Of a DNA stretch of 8,378 bases, positions 5,956 through 8,378 are shown in pieces. Source of the stretch: Alkalimonas sp. GTDB lineage: Bacteria; Pseudomonadota; Gammaproteobacteria; Enterobacterales; Alteromonadaceae. The stretch lies in assembly GCA_007117525.1 (NCBI GenBank), contig SKGJ01000128.1, forward strand, positions 1 to 8,378, given 5' to 3'. Positions within the stretch are counted from its first letter, which is position 1. Every line of letters starts with the position of its first letter. The notes under the pieces were generated by a model. That model was not told where the DNA came from, did no database searches, and was given only the letters and a program-made list of their open reading frames with translations. Both the position numbers and the translations under genes were made by a program.

Positions 5956-8378
5956 TCAGAAGGTAGCGCCGATATTAAAGCTGAAGTTTTCCTGCAAGTC
6001 ACCCTCATATTTTCTGAGGATACGTGCAAGGCTAAAGGTCAAAGGACCCATCGGTGAAATCCATTGCAAGGATACACCGGTGCTGACCCGTATCATAGTC
6101 GGATCAGAGTAATCTGCCAACAGCGGCTCACGCTCAAATTGACGCTGCTGAGTCAGATTGGCATAACGATTAAAATCAAACTCGGTATCCCAGACATTAC
6201 CCGCATCGACAAAGATACTGGTCCGAACGGAGTTACGACTGTCTTCACCCACGAAAGGAGTCGGCGTAATCAGTTCCAGCGTGGCCACTGCCATGGCATT
6301 GCCACCAATGGAGCGCTGCGACACACTGTAGCGGTCTGTCGATGGATCGCCCGGCAAGTTGCCACTGCCACCACCAATCGGGTCCGGTAACCCTGGAATG
6401 TTGGTTGGCAAACGGAATACAGCGCGCGGACCAATAATACGGTGCTCAAAACCCCGAATATTGTAACCACCAGCGGTGAAATTCTCGTTAAATGGCAGGG
6501 TGTAATCGTAGCCATTACGGCTGCCATACCCATTGCCATACCCAAGCTCCAGCTTGCTCATAAAGGTCCAGCTGTGGTCCCGGCTTAATGGGATGTATTT
6601 GCGTGCTTCAAAATTCGTTTTGAAGAACTGCAAATCTGAGTTTGGTGTCGAAATCCGTCCATTCAAGCCAAAATAATGGCCTGCTGTCGGGAACAAGCCG
6701 CGGTTCAGGGTACTTTGCACCCAGCCTGCGGTGAGTTCGTAGTTGACATACTTTAAGCGACCATCCGGATCATTGCCATCCAATAACACATTCTTGAAAT
6801 GGCGCAGCTGATCGTAGTTTTGCAGCAAGCTCAGGTCATTGACACTGATCGAGCCACCAAAGTTCAGCCGGTTGAACTCGTTAATCGGAATGCCCATGCT
6901 GGCTCCGACGCCATAGCGGGTCTGACGGTAAGCTTCTAAGTTTGAGCTCAGGCTGCTGTAGTCGGTTTTGGTGTAAAACAGCTGCCCACCCAAACTAACA
7001 CCATCCAGCGTGAAGTACGGGTTGTTGTAGTTCAACGATACAGTGCGTTGATATTTATTGGTATTGAGGTTGATACCGGCACTGTTGCCAGAACCCATAA
7101 AGTTACTTTGCTCAACGCCAATCTGAAAGGCCAGGCCCTGGAAGTCACCATAGGAAATACCGGCATTAAAACTGCCAGAAGGCTGCTCACGAACATTGAA
7201 GGTAATATCGACCTGATCCTCCACACCAGGCACATCGCGCGTTTCAAATTCGATACGTTCGACATAAGGCAAGCGCTGGATCCGGTTTTTCGACAACTCT
7301 AAGGCATCGTTGGACAACCAACCGCCTTCCAGCTGACGCAGCTCACGCCGGAATACTTCATCCTTGGTATTGGCATTGCCCGCTATATCGATACGACGCA
7401 CATAAATGCGTTTCCCCGGGTCGACGTTGATGGTCAACTCCACTTCCCGGTTGTCATCATCGATATCGGGGATGGTGGTTACACGTGAGTTTGCATAGCC
7501 AAAACGGGCCAGGATACGACTGATGGTTTCTTCGGTGTGAGTGACCAAAGCACCATTGTAGAGCTCGCCAGCACGAATTGGGACAATACGCTCAATCAAG
7601 GCATCCTGACCTATCAGGTCACCAGCAAAACGAACCCCTGTGACCGTGTATTGCTCGCCTTCAGTAACATTCATGGTGACATAGACGGACGATTTATCCG
7701 GGCTGACCGACACCTGAGAAGAGTCAATGCTGAAACGCAGATAACCGCGGTCAAGGTAATAGCTTTGGACGCGTTCAAAATCGCCCTGGAGTGTCTGCTT
7801 TTGGTAGCGATCGGAGCCAAAGAAGCGCCACCAGGGTTTGTCTTGCGTCGATTCAAACACATTCAGCAAGGTATCATTGTCAAATACCTCATTACCAACA
7901 ATGTTGATCTGCCGTACCGAGGCAGCATCGCCTTCATCAAAATTAATTTTGACATTCACTCGATTACGCGGCAGGTACACCAATTCAACTTCAACCGAAG
8001 CCTGATACTTACCAACACCATGGTAAAACTCGGTGAGGCCATTTTCGATGCTCCGCAGGATGGTTCTGTCAAGTGGCTCACCCACCTGGATCCGCTGGGC
8101 GGATAAGCTTTCGTTAAGCTGATCATCCTTGATGTCTTTGTTGCCATCAAATTCAATGTTATTGATGGTTGGACGCTCTTTCAAACGAAAGATGACCCGG
8201 TCACCGTCGCGCAGTACGCGAATATCGTCAAAGTGGCCGGCAGAGAAAAGTGTTTTGATGCTTCGTGACAGCGTGTACTCAGTGACGGAATCACCGACAC
8301 TGAAAGCAATATTGTTTAACGCGGCCCCTAAGGCAACGCGCTGCAGGCCATCGACCTGAATATCCTGCACCACAAAGA
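5956..8378 (-). CDS. bamA: Outer membrane protein assembly factor BamA (5' end beyond window)
   Basis: BamA is the Omp85-family core of the beta-barrel assembly machine, folding and inserting outer-membrane proteins. About 806 residues are visible, starting near the mature N-terminus at FVVQDIQVDGLQRV; the signal peptide and true start lie upstream. GTG codons near the edge are internal. Numbering from the visible VVQDI, five POTRA domains follow: about 1-69, 70-150 (TINNIEFDGNKDI), 153-240 (VRQINIVGNEVFD), 243-321 (YTVTGVRFAGD) and 323-400 (YVRRIDIAGNANTKDEVFRREL). The 16-strand barrel fills about 402-805. The loop-6 motif IRGF is at 639-642 and GGNAMAVATLELITPTPF, a barrel signature, at 690-707. 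The chain ends NFSFNIGATF, a beta-signal with terminal Phe. The loop between IRGF and GGNAMAV is rich in Gly and Pro and has no cysteine. It is the promoter-proximal gene of this block; its own promoter is not in the window. Confidence 0.98.
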   Translation of the reverse strand, partial: FVVQDIQVDGLQRVALGAALNNIAFSVGDSVTEYTLSRSIKTLFSAGHFDDIRVLRDGDRVIFRLKERPTINNIEFDGNKDIKDDQLNESLSAQRIQVGEPLDRTILRSIENGLTEFYHGVGKYQASVEVELVYLPRNRVNVKINFDEGDAASVRQINIVGNEVFDNDTLLNVFESTQDKPWWRFFGSDRYQKQTLQGDFERVQSYYLDRGYLRFSIDSSQVSVSPDKSSVYVTMNVTEGEQYTVTGVRFAGDLIGQDALIERIVPIRAGELYNGALVTHTEETISRILARFGYANSRVTTIPDIDDDNREVELTINVDPGKRIYVRRIDIAGNANTKDEVFRRELRQLEGGWLSNDALELSKNRIQRLPYVERIEFETRDVPGVEDQVDITFNVREQPSGSFNAGISYGDFQGLAFQIGVEQSNFMGSGNSAGINLNTNKYQRTVSLNYNNPYFTLDGVSLGGQLFYTKTDYSSLSSNLEAYRQTRYGVGASMGIPINEFNRLNFGGSISVNDLSLLQNYDQLRHFKNVLLDGNDPDGRLKYVNYELTAGWVQSTLNRGLFPTAGHYFGLNGRISTPNSDLQFFKTNFEARKYIPLSRDHSWTFMSKLELGYGNGYGSRNGYDYTLPFNENFTAGGYNIRGFEHRIIGPRAVFRLPTNIPGLPDPIGGGSGNLPGDPSTDRYSVSQRSIGGNAMAVATLELITPTPFVGEDSRNSVRTSIFVDAGNVWDTEFDFNRYANLTQQRQFEREPLLADYSDPTMIRVSTGVSLQWISPMGPLTFSLARILRKYEGDLQENFSFNIGATF

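Noticed and set aside
5956..5991. Possible sigma-E promoter for ompH (GAAAACTTC and TCTGA on the minus strand)
   Set aside because: The spacing is about 22 nt, too long for sigma-E, and both boxes are explained by the conserved BamA C-terminal coding sequence.
5931..6029. N-terminal extension of OmpH/Skp by 33 residues from the ATG at 6029
   Set aside because: It would lie inside the end of bamA and put the signal peptide in the middle of the protein; the TTG at 5930 has a good Shine-Dalgarno site.
6017..6042. Possible sigma-70 promoter (TTGACC and TATCCT on the minus strand) inside bamA
   Set aside because: The spacer is only 14 nt and the -10 box is poor.
7537..8106. Plus-strand open frame of 189 codons
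   Set aside because: Antisense to the BamA POTRA domains, with no recognisable domain or start signal.

Overview
The window is a compact, one-direction block of outer-membrane biogenesis and lipid A genes, all on the minus strand. In transcription order (right to left) it reads bamA (5' end missing), ompH/skp, lpxD, fabZ, lpxA, lpxB, rnhB, dnaE (3' end missing). This order is the classical conserved cluster of Gammaproteobacteria. The protein sequences are clearly gammaproteobacterial. The style of the proteins suggests an aquatic Alteromonadales-type bacterium such as the Rheinheimera/Alishewanella group, but that is a weak inference from memory.

Layout from the upstream end: 8378-5956 encodes the POTRA domains and beta-barrel of BamA; 5930-5415 the periplasmic chaperone OmpH/Skp; 5414-4377 LpxD; 4351-3899 FabZ; 3897-3127 LpxA; 3073-1904 LpxB; 1911-1303 RNase HII; 1306-1 the first 435 residues of the DNA polymerase III alpha subunit. 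Junctions are very tight: 25 nt, 0 nt, 25 nt, 1 nt, 53 nt, an 8-nt overlap and a 4-nt ATGA overlap. The only non-coding stretches are those few short gaps, and I found no convincing promoter or intrinsic terminator inside the block. It is probably read as one polycistronic unit with translational coupling.

The genes work together on the outer membrane. LpxA, LpxD and LpxB catalyse the first acylation, the second acylation and the disaccharide-forming step of lipid A synthesis. FabZ supplies the competing fatty-acid elongation reaction that draws on the same 3-hydroxyacyl-ACP pool. OmpH carries unfolded outer-membrane proteins to BamA, which inserts them into the LPS-containing membrane. LpxC and LpxH, needed for the pathway to be complete, are not in this window. 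RnhB and DnaE, at the distal end, belong to genome maintenance and replication.

All eight reading frames look intact, and the catalytic residues I could check are present. I see no mobile element, RNA gene, CRISPR array or new system. The points worth attention are of finer grain: three non-ATG starts decided by Shine-Dalgarno sites, an OmpH whose mature part is net acidic unlike E. coli Skp, a small hairpin before lpxB, and a cysteine-free Gly/Pro-rich loop in BamA.
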